64,000 nt of DNA from Earliella scabrosa. Taxonomy: Eukaryota > Basidiomycota > Agaricomycetes > Polyporales > Polyporaceae. The DNA lies in contig JABYQQ010000018.1 in NCBI GenBank assembly GCA_022605405.1, positions 868,001 through 932,000 of the forward strand. Direction: 5' to 3'. Position numbers and translations under genes: made by a program. How positions within the stretch are numbered: position 1 is the stretch's first letter; every line of letters starts with the position of its first letter. Positions 22,682 through 33,948 of the stretch are shown here, piece after piece. The notes under the pieces are model-generated. The model did not search any database and had not been told where the DNA came from. It was given only the letters and a program-made list of their open reading frames with translations.

Positions 22682-22927
22682 TCACTGGGACCTGCGCAAG
22701 GCACTCGCGTCCCAGGAAGCCCAGAAGGCACCTGTCATGATCCTCTTCCCCACCACCGAGCCTAGTGCGTGCGCTCTGGATTGCTGGAGCGCATACACTC
22801 CGAGTCCACCTAACGCCGTTGTCCCAATCACGCGACATGCCAAACGGTCCTCCGGCCTCAGTCGCTCTTTCTGAATGCCGACGTGGTCGCTATCGACGGT
22901 GCTCTTGTGCGGAAGCGGCGAAGACAT
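22682..22927 (-). CDS. DMAC1-like copy that lost its intron (81 aa)
   Basis: A single open frame from MSSPLPHKSTVDSD to SALRRSQ. It follows the canonical copy closely up to KRIMTG. The intron and the neighbouring GVC codons are missing, so the end reads AFWASWDASALRRSQ. The first Cys of CLACR is Arg (RLACR). The frame is intact but the conserved motif and the second hydrophobic segment are changed; it may be non-functional. It occupies the same place in block 2 as the intact gene at 15.0 kb in block 1. Confidence 0.5.
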   Translation of the reverse strand: MSSPLPHKSTVDSDHVGIQKERLRPEDRLACRVIGTTALGGLGVYALQQSRAHALGSVVGKRIMTGAFWASWDASALRRSQ

Positions 22928-22989
22928 GCGCAGAGAGAGACACGCTCGACGAGACAAGGTGATGGCGCGGCCACTGTTACTAGTTAGTC

Positions 22990-23200
22990 GCGCCACGGTA
23001 CTGCAGTCGAGCTATACTCACAGACGCTAGACAGACACCGACACTCGCCATGACCGTCTTCCCCACCACCGAGCCTGGTGCCCACCAAGGCTGCCGTCCC
23101 ACTCACGCGATATGCCAAGCAGTCTTCAGGCTTCAGCCTCTCCTGTGGTATCCCGGGTTTTCCGTGCATGTTTATGTTTGGATGGCAGCGGGGAAGACAT
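22990..23200 (-). pseudogene. Decayed DMAC1-like copy
   Basis: The minus strand reads GIPQERLKPEDCLAYR then SGTAALVG. It then jumps to the sequence that normally encodes GSVVGK in another frame, so an internal part is deleted. The second Cys of CLACR is Tyr. The usual GTGAGT donor context persists near 23018. It lies directly next to the copy at 22682-22927. Confidence 0.65.
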
Positions 23201-24646
23201 GAGCAGAGCGACGCGAGCAGGCACTGAGGCAGGATATCGATCAGGCAGGATGGGAGGAGAACAAGGGCCAGCCAGAAGCGCTCGGCGGTGTGCGCTGCGC
23301 GCCTTGAGCTTGGAGGACGAATCTTATGCCTCAGGTCCCTCTTTGCGCCTCCTTTGCTCCGTCGTTGACGACCTCTCCTCTGTGACATCGTCAACACCAT
23401 CTCACCGCAATACTGGGATCTAGCACGCTACCTTGGATGGACAATCCACATTGATCCGTCGTCGGATCGACGCTCGCTGCCTGCGACGCCGACTCGCTTA
23501 CATAGATTTCGCATGACAATGAGGTCGGCTTGTCGGCTCTGGGCTCATCCTTCGTCGGGCATTGAGGACTCAAGCGGAACTGCTGGATGAAGGATGGTGA
23601 TGATGGCAAGGACACGACGACTCATGGTAAGTATCAGGTATGTACATCCCTGCTACACCTTCCGCTTCCGACGCCTAGCTACAACGCTGCCCGCTCACGA
23701 ATATTGTGAGATGTATGCCCTAGCCATACTTTTACGACGACCTCTCATACGCTGCGCCGCTATGCCAAACCTGCTCCTCTGCGAACGTCTGGCCGCGAAA
23801 CACCCAGAGTTGCGTCTTTGTTAGTACGGCCTTGCTCGTACGCCGTCCGGCAGATCTCCTTAGTAGTAGGTCTTGAGTCATCCTTCATTGTCATATAGTT
23901 ATATACACTGACTACATACCGATTCTCTCTTTGTGCTTGCGGCTACGCGCTCATCCTCCCCGATAGCAACTGCTCTGAAGCTTCTATCGGTTCCTACGAT
24001 CCGCCCTACTTGTCCTCACTATTCAGTCTCATATCAGTGGCTGTATCAAGATGTTCCTCGCGCATACAATCTGAGCCGTAAGCTGCGTCCTTGACATGAC
24101 ATTGTTTGCCCTCCCGCAACACTCCCAGCCTACGCTCGTGTTCGACGCTGTCACTCACCTCCGACAAACATTGGACCTCGAGTGGGCCTTCGCACAGAGC
24201 AGGGACGGCGAAGCTCGGAGAGCTGGCGGGCCGTCAACGAATCTATGACGGATCAGATTTGCAGAAGCCGCGACGGCGTGAAGTGGTACTAAGACGTCGG
24301 GGCCTGGTGATGTACATATATACTCGCCCGATGTTGAAGTGCAGTGGTTCGCGGCTATCGCTTTCTTGAGGCGTTTGCAAGACGGAGCGATTCATGATGC
24401 ATCGCACGAATGACATGATGTGTCCTTGTATATGTGGTTACTTAATTGGGTGGAGACGTTCTTCACCCCCAACGCTCCGCGGATATATCATTGAAATTTG
24501 AGCGCCGTATCGCCGAGGGCAGAGATATATTCGAGCTAGGACATTCCAAATGAAACTTCAAGTTCCGTAGTAGATGTTAAGAAACCGTGCATCCAACGTA
24601 AAACAGGTTCGACAGTGATGATCTAGAAGCCTCCGTCATGACGGAC
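23201..24646. other. 1.4 kb without a supported gene
   Basis: Only short overlapping open frames were seen. No paralogous block, inverted repeat or RNA gene was recognised. Confidence 0.4.
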
Positions 24647-26600
24647 TCATGACCAAATCGTATCCTCAGGACGAGGGCTGTAAAAGATACATTTTACCTG
24701 AGCGAACACACAGCAAAGCGGACAAGGCACTTACTTGAGTGAGTATATTGAGGGCGTTGTTCCTGTCTGGAGCGGGTAGGTCGATGGTTCCTTCCCAAAG
24801 GCCTGCTGCGTCTGCCCAGAGGCACAAGGTATACAAATTGGGATGGTGCGAGTACGAGTGAACCTTGGATATATAGAGCGTGTTGGGGTGAGCCGCAGAT
24901 CTCATGCAGAATATCGATGACCTGTGACAGCTCAATGATGCGTGAAATGACTTCCATCCAACAAGCTGGTTCCAGGTCTGAAAATATACGTCAGCTGAGT
25001 ACAAACGACAGATGGACGACAGGTCTACTCACTTGTGATAGAATAAGAGCTCGTTTGTCGTGAAGATCTTCGTCGTCATGAGGGAATTCGAAGTGCAGTG
25101 TCCGAGGCTTTTCTCTAGGCGTCCTTCGGGCGGCGACTCCTGGGCGGACATCCCCTGAGACTTGGATGGGCACGAAGTCATCCGCGATGCCCAAAAAGAG
25201 AGTGCTCAGCCACACGTTTGGTGTTTTGATCTCCATGGTGGCGAGGACCTCAGGCTTGACGGCAGGTTTGTCGCTGAGGTCTTTGTGTGGCACCACGTTT
25301 GAAACCACCAATCCATCTGGTATGATGATTGTGCGAGTAGTCTCCTCGGTGGTGCCTGCCTTCTTTTTGGCGGTCTTGGGCCGCTGCGGAGCACCGAAGA
25401 TATCAGCGGTGAGATCATACTGAGGGGCGCCACATAGGCTGGGGTAGGGAGATTGATTCCAGCGGCTGATTGAGGGATCACCATGGCCACGCGGAGGGAA
25501 CGTGCGCAGGAGTGCCAAGGTAGGTCGAAACATGGTCTGTAAACACCATGTCCCGACATCAAACTCCCTCCACACCTTCTTCGGGAGTACCGGCTCCCAG
25601 ACTATGGGGAGGCACCGAGCCGCGAAAAAGACATGTTCCAAGTTGTTCCAATCGAGCACCACATTCTTAAGACGCTCCACGATCTCCTGTCTGGCTCGTT
25701 CTAGCATGTCTGGCACGAAGACAACATATTCAAGCTTCAAGTCAGGGTCTGATGCGATGTTTCGCTCCGATTGAGTGACACCTTTAGTGTGGGCCGCGAA
25801 GTCTGTATGAAATACTGGGGGCATCCTTGGGATCGGCGCTATGGCAAGGTCGAGCAAAGTCTTGCATTCATCTACAGCACACGGTGTGGGGACCCGGAAG
25901 TTATAGAAAGTCCGGTACTGTAACCGACGAACCTTTGTAATAATCCAAACGGCTGATAGAGCCAGCGTCACCATCCTCAGCTACAACAGCCGGCGGAGGT
26001 CGGTTCGTGTCCATATCCTGAGTCAGTGAGTACTTCGTGCGACCAGCCTTCGGAAACCACAGGGGCCGAATCGGGTGTAGCTTTGACCCCTCTGAATCAC
26101 GGTATGCGCGATATGTCAGTATGCATCAGTGACACCGCTCTAGGGACACATGCCTTGTGCAGGCACTGGTGGTGATGGCTGTAAACCTGCATCTGCAGAC
26201 ACTGGTTCTTCATGGTTCGTGCCAAAACCTATGAGACGAAAGGAAGATCAGACTTTCAGATGACCGTCGAGCATTGTAAGTCTTACCGGTTTCTCGGTGT
26301 TGGTCTGAGGCTTCATCGTGGCGTTCGGGGTGCTCTCCTGAGCTTACTGTGATGTCTTCAGTATTGAATAGCTTGTCATCTGACGACGGGGACGGGGATA
26401 CGCCGGAGCGAAGAGAAGACAGGGCCAGTGTATGTTTGGACTGGTGATTCAGGATCATGAGATGGAGGTATGATCAAATTGCCTGGCGAGAGCTTACCCG
26501 GCGAGAACGACCCTTGCCAGAGTGGTCGTCTTGTGGCATTATGTTTGGCAGGATCGAGTGTGCAGTATGACTGACACGAACACGTCTTCTGAGAGTTCAT
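24647..26600 (-). CDS. Orphan family 3, copy 1 (EIK motif; 5' exons uncertain)
   Basis: The 3' part is clear: exons 25917-25033 (295 codons), 24977-24735 and 24697-24647, all phase 0, ending DTIWS. One or more short 5' exons lie between 25918 and about 26600, where MNSQKTCSCQ could be the start; their borders are not certain. The protein shares with the gene at 43615-45314 the blocks TFYN, LDWNNLEH/INWDNLED, a Trp-rich segment, METK-like MEIKTPNV and a final exon beginning TWNQLVGW/MWTQMKDW. The order PDG, then EIK, then a Q/W helix resembles PD-(D/E)xK nuclease cores, but I cannot confirm this. Function unknown. Confidence 0.65.
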
Positions 26601-27685
26601 CTACCCTTTTATATTGTTGAAGTGTTAGTCCCAAATTTGTCAGTCTCCTTGTACTGCTTCGAGTGTACAACCAGCATGTTCACGGGCTAAACAAGACATG
26701 AGGCGGAATTCTAGAATCGTGCTCCGCTGTTGGTTTGAAGGACCGTCAAGAAGGGTGTTCATAATCATAGCACGTATGCTGCCTGTGAGGAACATCAGCT
26801 AGCTGAATGAGACTGCACGATCATTTCAAATATTTAGGACTTGGACAACGTCTCTTGTGTTTCCGTAGGAACCTCGCACTAGCAACAGACAAGGTCACCT
26901 TCAGTGACTCGTATTGATCGTAGAAGCTTTGTGCAGTATATGCGGCAGTTGCGGGTGCCAAGCAGGAAGACACAACGCATTGCCGGAAGCGTAACGTAGT
27001 AAGTACTTGTGCGGTGGAAAAGAACATATCCCCGGCTATCTTGATCTCGGTTGACTCCTGTTAATATTTCAGGCGGACCGCCTTCGCCCGGGTAATGCCG
27101 AGTGACAGTCCCACGGTTATATAAGTACGTGACGAGTGTTGTCCGAAACCGCGAGTGTAGACTCGATGGGTCCCGTTCGATTAGCGAGACCCAGGAACAG
27201 ATGTTGATCACCGTCAACAAGCGACCGGACGTACGGCCTCGTACGGTCCCCCGGGCATATTTGTATGTATTTACATAGAGCGCCTCTTGCCACCAGGTGC
27301 AACCCCTAGAATGAGGTTTCTGGGCTCCTGTCACGCTCGTCCTTGGCTCTCGCTTCTCCCTACCAAACGTCTGCTTAACCGAGACTCTAATATCAGCAAG
27401 GGGAAATGCTGCGGGCCGATAATTCCGCTGCACCAATGGCGTGCCGCCGTGTTTCTTTGGGGTTGCTGAGTGTGCAGAGCATGACTTTGCCTAGGTACCC
27501 GGTGTCTTCACCTTGCAGGGGCCGCTTTCAACTTCCCCAAGCTGCAGAGAGACCATGACACCCCGATGTCTCACACGTGATTTTTGTCCGAGTCGGCCGC
27601 GCAGCCCGATTTGGAGGCAATGGGGAACAGTCAGACTTGAGGGGGAATCGAGAGATTATGCGTTCACGCTGCACCGTCACTCAGT
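26601..27685. other. Left flank and left edge of the transposon region
   Basis: A 185-codon open frame on the minus strand (27436-26879) has no recognisable domain and crosses the candidate terminal inverted repeat at 27152-27183, so I do not call it a gene. The rest to 27685 would be the 5' part of the mobile element before the transposase start. Confidence 0.4.
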
Positions 27686-30600
27686 ATGCTGCCATTAAGC
27701 CGTCTCGTCCATTCAGACCTGGTCGACGTCCGCTCCTCCCTCTCTAGGCTATGTCAGGTTCTACCACACGATCTCAGTAGCCCAGTACTGGCCCCCACCA
27801 ACGTCGAGAGCGCCTTGAACGTTCTCATTCATCACTTTGGAGCTGTTTCCGAAGTGCACACTCGCAGCGAGCTGGAGTCTGTGGCTCCCTTGTCTGCGGT
27901 TCCTCCTCCGGTCTCCACTGGCCCCGGGGCAGAATCCTCTCCCCCTGCGGTGCAGGAACGCCCGGCTGACAAGCGCACTTGCGAGCTCCGGCAGCACGAT
28001 GTTCGACTCACCCGGAAGATCGTGCTTGAGGTACTCATCCGGCATCCAGACATCCTCCCACTACCTGTCGAGTATCCGGAGACGAGCGAGACGGGATTCA
28101 TTGGCCACATGTTCAAGCTCGATGCACAGGCGTCCGGAAGCCCGCTCGACTATATTGCATACTCCCAGGGAGAGCCGAAAGGCAAGACTCAAAGTGGTAA
28201 GCATGTCTTCTGCGACGTCTTGGTAGATGGGACAGGTCAGAAGGTTCCCTGTCGAGTATCCCATGCAACTTGTATGTATATAGTTTCATTCCGAGTGCAA
28301 CAATATATCAGACCATTCAACATCTTTCCTTGTGTTCCCCAGGCCAGGGCTCTCGCATCTGTCCTATGGCCAATCCCGCACTAGTTCTCTCGAGGCATAC
28401 ATCTGCAACGCGCGACGACTTGAAGGATCGTCTGCGACAGGATCGTGAAGAACGCCAGCTTTCAGCAGTCCCTGCGCGCACTGTGTTCGAGCGGACACTT
28501 GCTCGAATTGCAGCGTACCGGGAACATGGCTGCGGCGGACCCGCTACCTGTGATCGTGACAATGCCAGGGGATCCGCTCAGGACACCAACAGTATTATGA
28601 CTGCTGAGCAAGAACTACTACGTGCGACGCAAGAACGAGCCAGACGAGGCTATCAATCCAAGTCGAGCGTTTGTGAAGGGCGACTGCAGTTCATGTACGA
28701 TCATGACGACCAGCCCTTTATTCAGTTAGTATATAATGTTCGCCTATTGTCCTCTAAATTCACTGTTATAACTTATGGTGAGCAGGTGCGAGTTCTATAG
28801 CCGTCACAATCGACTTCATTTCCTCGACTATACAATCCGGGATGGCTCATATGATCTTGAGTACCTCGAAGCAGCACTCACCGGCGACATGGTCACAACA
28901 GCTCGGCTCGAGAGAATGGCGCAGGCAGAAGGGTACGGTCCACTTGCCATGTGCAATACCATGGCAAACTTCACTTCTAATCGTGTGCATTGCCGTGCGT
29001 TCATCTCAATGCTCTTCAGACTATGTGATGTTATCTAATTAAGGATTCATATTGTCAGCATGCGAGCACAGGGACCCTCACGGACAACTTCTTCCTCAAG
29101 AGATGGTTCATCTCCCTTGCTCAAGTCGGTTCCGAGTGTTCGAACCGCTCCCAGAGTTCCGTACTGCGTGCCCGTATATTGTTCTGGTATGCCATGGACC
29201 CCATACCCATCCCGTGCCTCTCCCCTCGAAGACACCAGCCCCAATCCGTGCAGAGGTGTTCCGGTTACTCCAAGGTGTCGGTCAGGACTTACCAGACATG
29301 ACTGCTCGTCGTTTCCTTAGGCATCGTGTGGTTCAGTCCCGCCTGCACGACCTTCTCCCGCTCATCCCAAACCCTTCGCTTGTGGATCTACATATCTCTC
29401 TTGCCAATCGAGAGCATGTCAAGGCCTACATTCGTCAAGCAAAGAACGAATGGTTCCCCTCAGGAACTGGATGGGCAGGTATAGGAGAACATCATCCGAC
29501 TCGACTGCGCTGCTATCAGTGTATGCTAACTACTTGTACAGGTTTGCGACATCTCAAGTCCAAATGGGAGTCTGAGCATACGTCCGAGGATCTGTACATC
29601 CGCCACATAGCCGATATTCCCCTTGACATGCTCACCGAAGACACCAATCCGTCGGTAGCTTTACCTGTGGATCAACACAAGCGAGCTCCGAACTCAGAGA
29701 GCCAGATCGACGGTTCGGATGCTCGTTTCCGTGTTGCAATCTGCATGACCCGCGAGCAGAGCCGTCGACTCCTCAAGGCGCAATATCTCCAATGTGACAT
29801 TGCATTCAAACGCGTCGTTGGATTTAAAGAGTTCGAGCTGGGATCGTGGGACGAGGAGAACCGTATTGGTGAGTTAGTCTCTATTGTAGCCTACCATGCC
29901 GTCGTGTTGACGTACTGCCACTTCGGGGTGAAATGTAGCTCTCGTGTTCTGTCGAGTTCTGCTCACGCACGAAAGTGCTGCAGCACACCTCTACGTTCTC
30001 CGGGCAATCGACGAACTCGTTTTTCAAGACACAGGCTCTTATCTTAGGTGGAGACACCTCGACGCCCCGACAATTCACTCGTATACCGGAGTCCTACAGG
30101 TGACATCCGATCAGCATCTAGGCCAGGCCAAAGGTGAGGTTGATTAAACTTGTACAGAAGTGTGTGCTCGCTAACACATTCTAAGGCCTGGGGCTGTTTC
30201 TGCAATACGTTACCCGGAGAAACCAACCAACCGCCATGCGACATGCAGATTTGCATCAACCAAGCCGTAACCTTGTCGACCTCTCTCCATATGATCATCT
30301 GCATCGTCTGTTCAGACTCTGCGTTGTGCATATCTATAGGAACATCAAGGCATGCGCCGTTTCAGAAGATGTGAAGGATGCCATGCGCAGCTTGGTATGT
30401 TTCGAGCATGAAGACTGGAATGGAACTATTGAATACATCGAGGACCTCGGAGGTGTCCCTGGCAAGAGTATCTTTCAAACCACGACCTCTCTACTCTGAC
30501 TCAAATGTCTGACTTATTGCTCCAATAGATTGGGTTGAAGACAAGCACAAAAGTCGCTTCGCATTTGAAGCAATGTGCTGGGAGAAATCATTCATCCCTT

Positions 30601-31224
30601 ATGATATCTGGCAGGCTGGAGATCGTCACAGCAATCTAATCGAGAGCTTGCATGCGGACGCCAATCGAGAGGGCACCGCGTGCAGTGCTGTTGGTGCTGT
30701 CATGCGCGGTCAGCATCTCGATCTCATGAAGCTCAAGTCCGTAGTGGTAAGTGAGCTGTATCATCTCGAATAATTTGCGAAGTCATTATGATCATTCATG
30801 TACGCTACGCAGGCTCTGGAGGAGACAGGCATTCAACCTTCCCATCGCAAAAGTCGTACTCTATCTGGCAAGGCTCACCAAGCCGTGAAGAGACAACGTA
30901 AGCATAGCTACTGCATATTATGTCCAAGTATTATCAGATACTAACCTAGCACCAGAGACTGCACGGCGTCGAACTAAGCAGTCAGAAGACAGAAAGATAG
31001 TCTCTATCAATAAAACCCTTGTGCAGAAGCAGAAGACACGCGCCGCCGCTCAGCGCCGTCTACAGGCAATAGTCAAGGCGGGTTCTAGCAAGAATGGTAC
31101 CATGCTTGAATCGGCCCAGCGCGCACTTGATCGTGCAGATGCAGCAAGATCCCGCGCCATCAACACTGCATCCGAGTTAGCAGGGCGAGGGTCAGGCATT
31201 CATTCACTTGTAACCCTCCAGTAG
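27686..31224 (+). CDS. MULE-like transposase, apparently intact (986 aa, ten exons)
   Basis: Exons are 27686-28271, 28343-28724, 28786-28982, 29059-29478, 29542-29868, 29939-30133, 30186-30467, 30529-30746, 30813-30897 and 30956-31224; every junction keeps frame. A Cys/His cluster (CRVSHATCQGSRIC) and a second one (ACPYIVLVCHGPHTHP) suggest an N-terminal zinc-binding DNA-recognition region. The catalytic core shows Asp in QCDIAFKRV, Asp in TSDQHLGQAKG, a CVVHIYRN motif of the C-x2-H type and Glu in SNLIESLHADANREG, the DDE plus C/H arrangement of Mutator-like transposases. The tail is Arg/Lys/Ala-rich and probably helical. It would cut and move the surrounding element in the nucleus. No stop or frameshift is visible, so it may still be active. 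The superfamily call is by motif only. Confidence 0.75.
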
Positions 31225-31337
31225 TATAGCAACATATATCTTTAATAGCTATACTAAACGGCATACTAGGCAGAGCGAAGGCATTTCCCTGAGGCCCTGA
31301 GAATTGCTTTGAAGTAACATGCAGAGAGTGAGGAACA

Positions 31338-31733
31338 TGCCGGACCGTCAAGTCCGTAGCAGTCTAGGGATTAATTACTAAGATGAGACAGCAGTAATTA
31401 CCCATTGCTCACATTGCTATCGACATTTTGCAACAACGTTACTCCAACTTGAACCATAATTGCAGCATAGGCAGCTATGTTTGTGTGCGGCCGGCCGGCG
31501 CCTATACTACCATATTGGGTGTGCTCAAGTGGATGTGCCGGAACGTAAAGCCAATAGCAGTCTAGGGATTAATTACCAAGGTAGACGTGTAGCATATTAC
31601 AGTACAGCACAGTACTAATGGGCATTCAGCACTACTTTCTCCCAACTTCATCCATAATTGCATCCCATGCAGCTCTGCTCGTCTCGGGTGAACCGGCGCT
31701 TATATTTCCAAATTGGGCATTCTCGAGATGCGT
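31338..31733. repeat. Two tandem 198 bp units downstream of the transposase
   Basis: The unit beginning TGCCGGACCGTCAAGTCCGT at 31338 is repeated at 31536 (TGCCGGAACGTAAAG). Both include AGCAGTCTAGGGATTAATTA, a CATAATTGCA block and the CATATTGGG/CAAATTGGG block. They are diverged but collinear. The position between the two genes of the element suggests transposase-binding or regulatory repeats, which is inference. Confidence 0.65.
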
Positions 31734-32039
31734 TTCGCATGCAAGGGACTGTCTTACACAGGGCGGATAGATATGATCATGACAACTAATGACATTGAAC
31801 TTGCATGGTCTTATGGAGAACTGCATTCAGTATCATCATGATTAGAGTTCCTAAGGAACTGGGGGACTATACATGACTAACATGACATAAGCGATATGAA
31901 CGTAAGCTAATATCAGGAATTATGGTCGCAATAGGTACACATAAGTCGGACACATTATCAAAGAGCGTATGAGGAGGAAAGCAGAGCACCTTCACATCAA
32001 TTTGGACGCTGAGTCCCTGTAAACTGCAGCGGCATGGGA
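31734..32039. other. 3' flank between the two transposon genes
   Basis: Downstream end of the minus-strand accessory gene; no coding signal was seen. Confidence 0.4.
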
Positions 32040-33948
32040 TCAATCCTCACCAGTGAGGTCAATCACTTCGACCTCGCACTTGTGCCAGATATGTGCGCCC
32101 TTCGTCATCACTAGACCGCAACGGCACTGCCAGAAGAGAGCCTTAAAGGCAGGCACCGTAAGCCCCGGGTTGCGCGAGCTGTCCAACTTAAGAAGCTCCT
32201 TAAAGCTGAACTCCACCCGAGGCTCTGCAGGGACAGGCGTGATGTCAAAGACGTCTTCAGCTGTGAATGAAGTGTTAGCCCAAGATGAGCATCATAGCAA
32301 GGTTATGTAATAGCGTACCTTGCGCAGGACGGTTGTTGATCTGAGCGATCCGCTGCCGAGCACGCTCAAGAGGGCGGCGGATGGGTCCTACCATACAATA
32401 GCAAGGGATAAGTCACATGAACTGACAAAGGCGAACACAGATAAGACAAGTGTAGCGTACCTGTGAGTGCACGACGTTGAGGCTCCTGCTGGGGTGTGTT
32501 CTGCCTGGTCTGCACCTCAGGAGGGGGATCCCGGACAGCGAGGTCAAGAACCACAGGTGGTGGAGCTGGGTTAGTGTCCGCTGATCACCGGATACTCAAT
32601 GTCAGCATCCTGTATCACATAGTGCGAAATGGTGTACTTACTGCGCATAGGGTAACGATGGATACTAAGCCCCAACCTAGGGTAGTATCTCTCAAGGATA
32701 ACTACATAAACACAAAGTCGTCAACTGGGAGAGCAAGTAGATGATCAATAATCCCAGCCACTCACCGAAGTAGCTGCACGCCTTGCGGGCACATGCGGCC
32801 ACCCACAAGCCTGACAGCTTGCCAGATTGGACACAGAAGATGCAAGCCTCGACAAATGCGTCGGGATGGACAATCTTCTTGCCACAGAGGCAGCCCGGTC
32901 CAAGCATCGCATGGGTGGCCCGGTACATCACCAGTTCGTCGGGGGTGACACGCTCTCCGCTGTTCTTGATGGGCCTGTCGATACAGACCGTGACATCCAT
33001 TCCAGCCATCCAGACGAGAGATGACAGAGTAGTACCGCTCAGAATTGGACGATTATGGGAAGCGCCCGAATATGGTCCCCGTCGATTATCGGCTACAGTC
33101 ACGGCGCGTGATGGCGCGCGACCCGCGCCATGTCACGGCGCTCGCCAGTTAAGTACCCTTTTGCATGCCGGCACGGCCCGGGGGTATTACCGTACGACGT
33201 TAAGAATGTGCTAACCCTGGCACCTCGTTGTTGTCACTAGAGCTACTAGCAAGAACCCGACGACGGTACAAGTTGAAGTTGTGACTTAAATGCTTCACCG
33301 TTACTTATGACGTCAGTCACCAACTCCGCCAACTAAGTAGTCCACCCTTTGATCAAGCTGGTAATGGACATCTAATGAGACTTGCTATAAGCACTTAAAA
33401 CTGCTTCAAACACTCTGGTATTACTATCAAGTACTAGCACTACTTCATGGCAGTTGAAAGTTTACAGTACTTACTATCCGGAGTGACATCAGTACTTGTA
33501 CTTATTCTTCCATACTTATCCTGCCCTCAGCTCTACAATTAGCGCATACGAAACCTTGGTGGGCCTGACTCTGTCTGAGCTCATACTTACCATGATACAT
33601 TTACAGCACAACACAGATCTAGAGTAGTCTCGCCCTAGGGCAACGTGACATGGCGCGCGTCGCGCGCCATCACGCGCCGTGACTGTAGCCGATAATCGAC
33701 GGGGACCATATTCGGGCGCTTCCCATAATCGTCCAATTCTGAGCGGTACTAGTATATAGGACGTACCAAGGCCACTCAGCCAAACTACCGCCTATCCACT
33801 GCAACACAACCTGGCGCTCCTTCCGAATACGACGGTTGTATGGCAGTTCGCCATATGGATCCGGGCGGTTGGTGGATGGTGGGCGCCGAGAGAGCTGATG
33901 GTCCTGAATGGGAGGGAATGAACGACGAAGTGTTGAGGACAGAGGCAT
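32040..33948 (-). pseudogene. Transposon accessory gene (Cys/His-rich), interrupted by an inserted element
   Basis: Five exons on the minus strand: 33948-32766 (containing the insertion 33750-33031), 32701-32642, 32580-32461, 32397-32319 and 32260-32040. The first part starts MPLSSTLRRSFPPIQ and is Arg/Pro-rich. Beyond the insertion the frame resumes at SSLVWMAGMDVTVCIDRP and contains PGCLCGKKIVHPDAFVEAC, then CARKAC; the last exon has WQCRCGLV and HIWHKC. These pairs could bind zinc. If the insertion and its short duplicated flank are left out, the frame is continuous. A shorter protein could still start at the Met codon 33007-33009, downstream of the insertion. I do not recognise the family; a role in mobilising the element is inferred from position. 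Confidence 0.65.
33031..33750. mobile_element. 720 bp inverted-repeat element (MITE-like) inside the accessory gene
   Basis: The arms 33031-33136 and 33645-33750 are inverted copies of each other over 106 bp with about one mismatch, starting AGTACCGCTCAGAATTGG. The inner part of each arm is a CG-rich hairpin sequence (CATGGCGCGCG and its complement). The 508 bp between the arms has no coding potential. The flanks show AGT on both sides (or TA, depending on where the end is placed), consistent with a 2-3 bp target duplication. The insertion sits within an otherwise open exon. Confidence 0.85.

Noticed and set aside
27160..27200. GTTCGATT within a short stem, resembling a tRNA B box
   Set aside because: No acceptor, D or anticodon arm can be built around it, and the same 20 bases occur inverted at 34.44 kb, which fits a terminal repeat better.
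26879..27436. 185-codon minus-strand open frame
   Set aside because: No domain, no paralogue, and it crosses the candidate transposon end.
30462..30528. GC donor for the seventh transposase intron
   Set aside because: A GT donor six bases downstream (after AAGA) keeps the same frame, so a non-canonical site is not needed.
31338..31733. CRISPR-like or satellite array
   Set aside because: Only two units of 198 bp, diverged, without spacers; a tandem duplication inside a transposon explains it.
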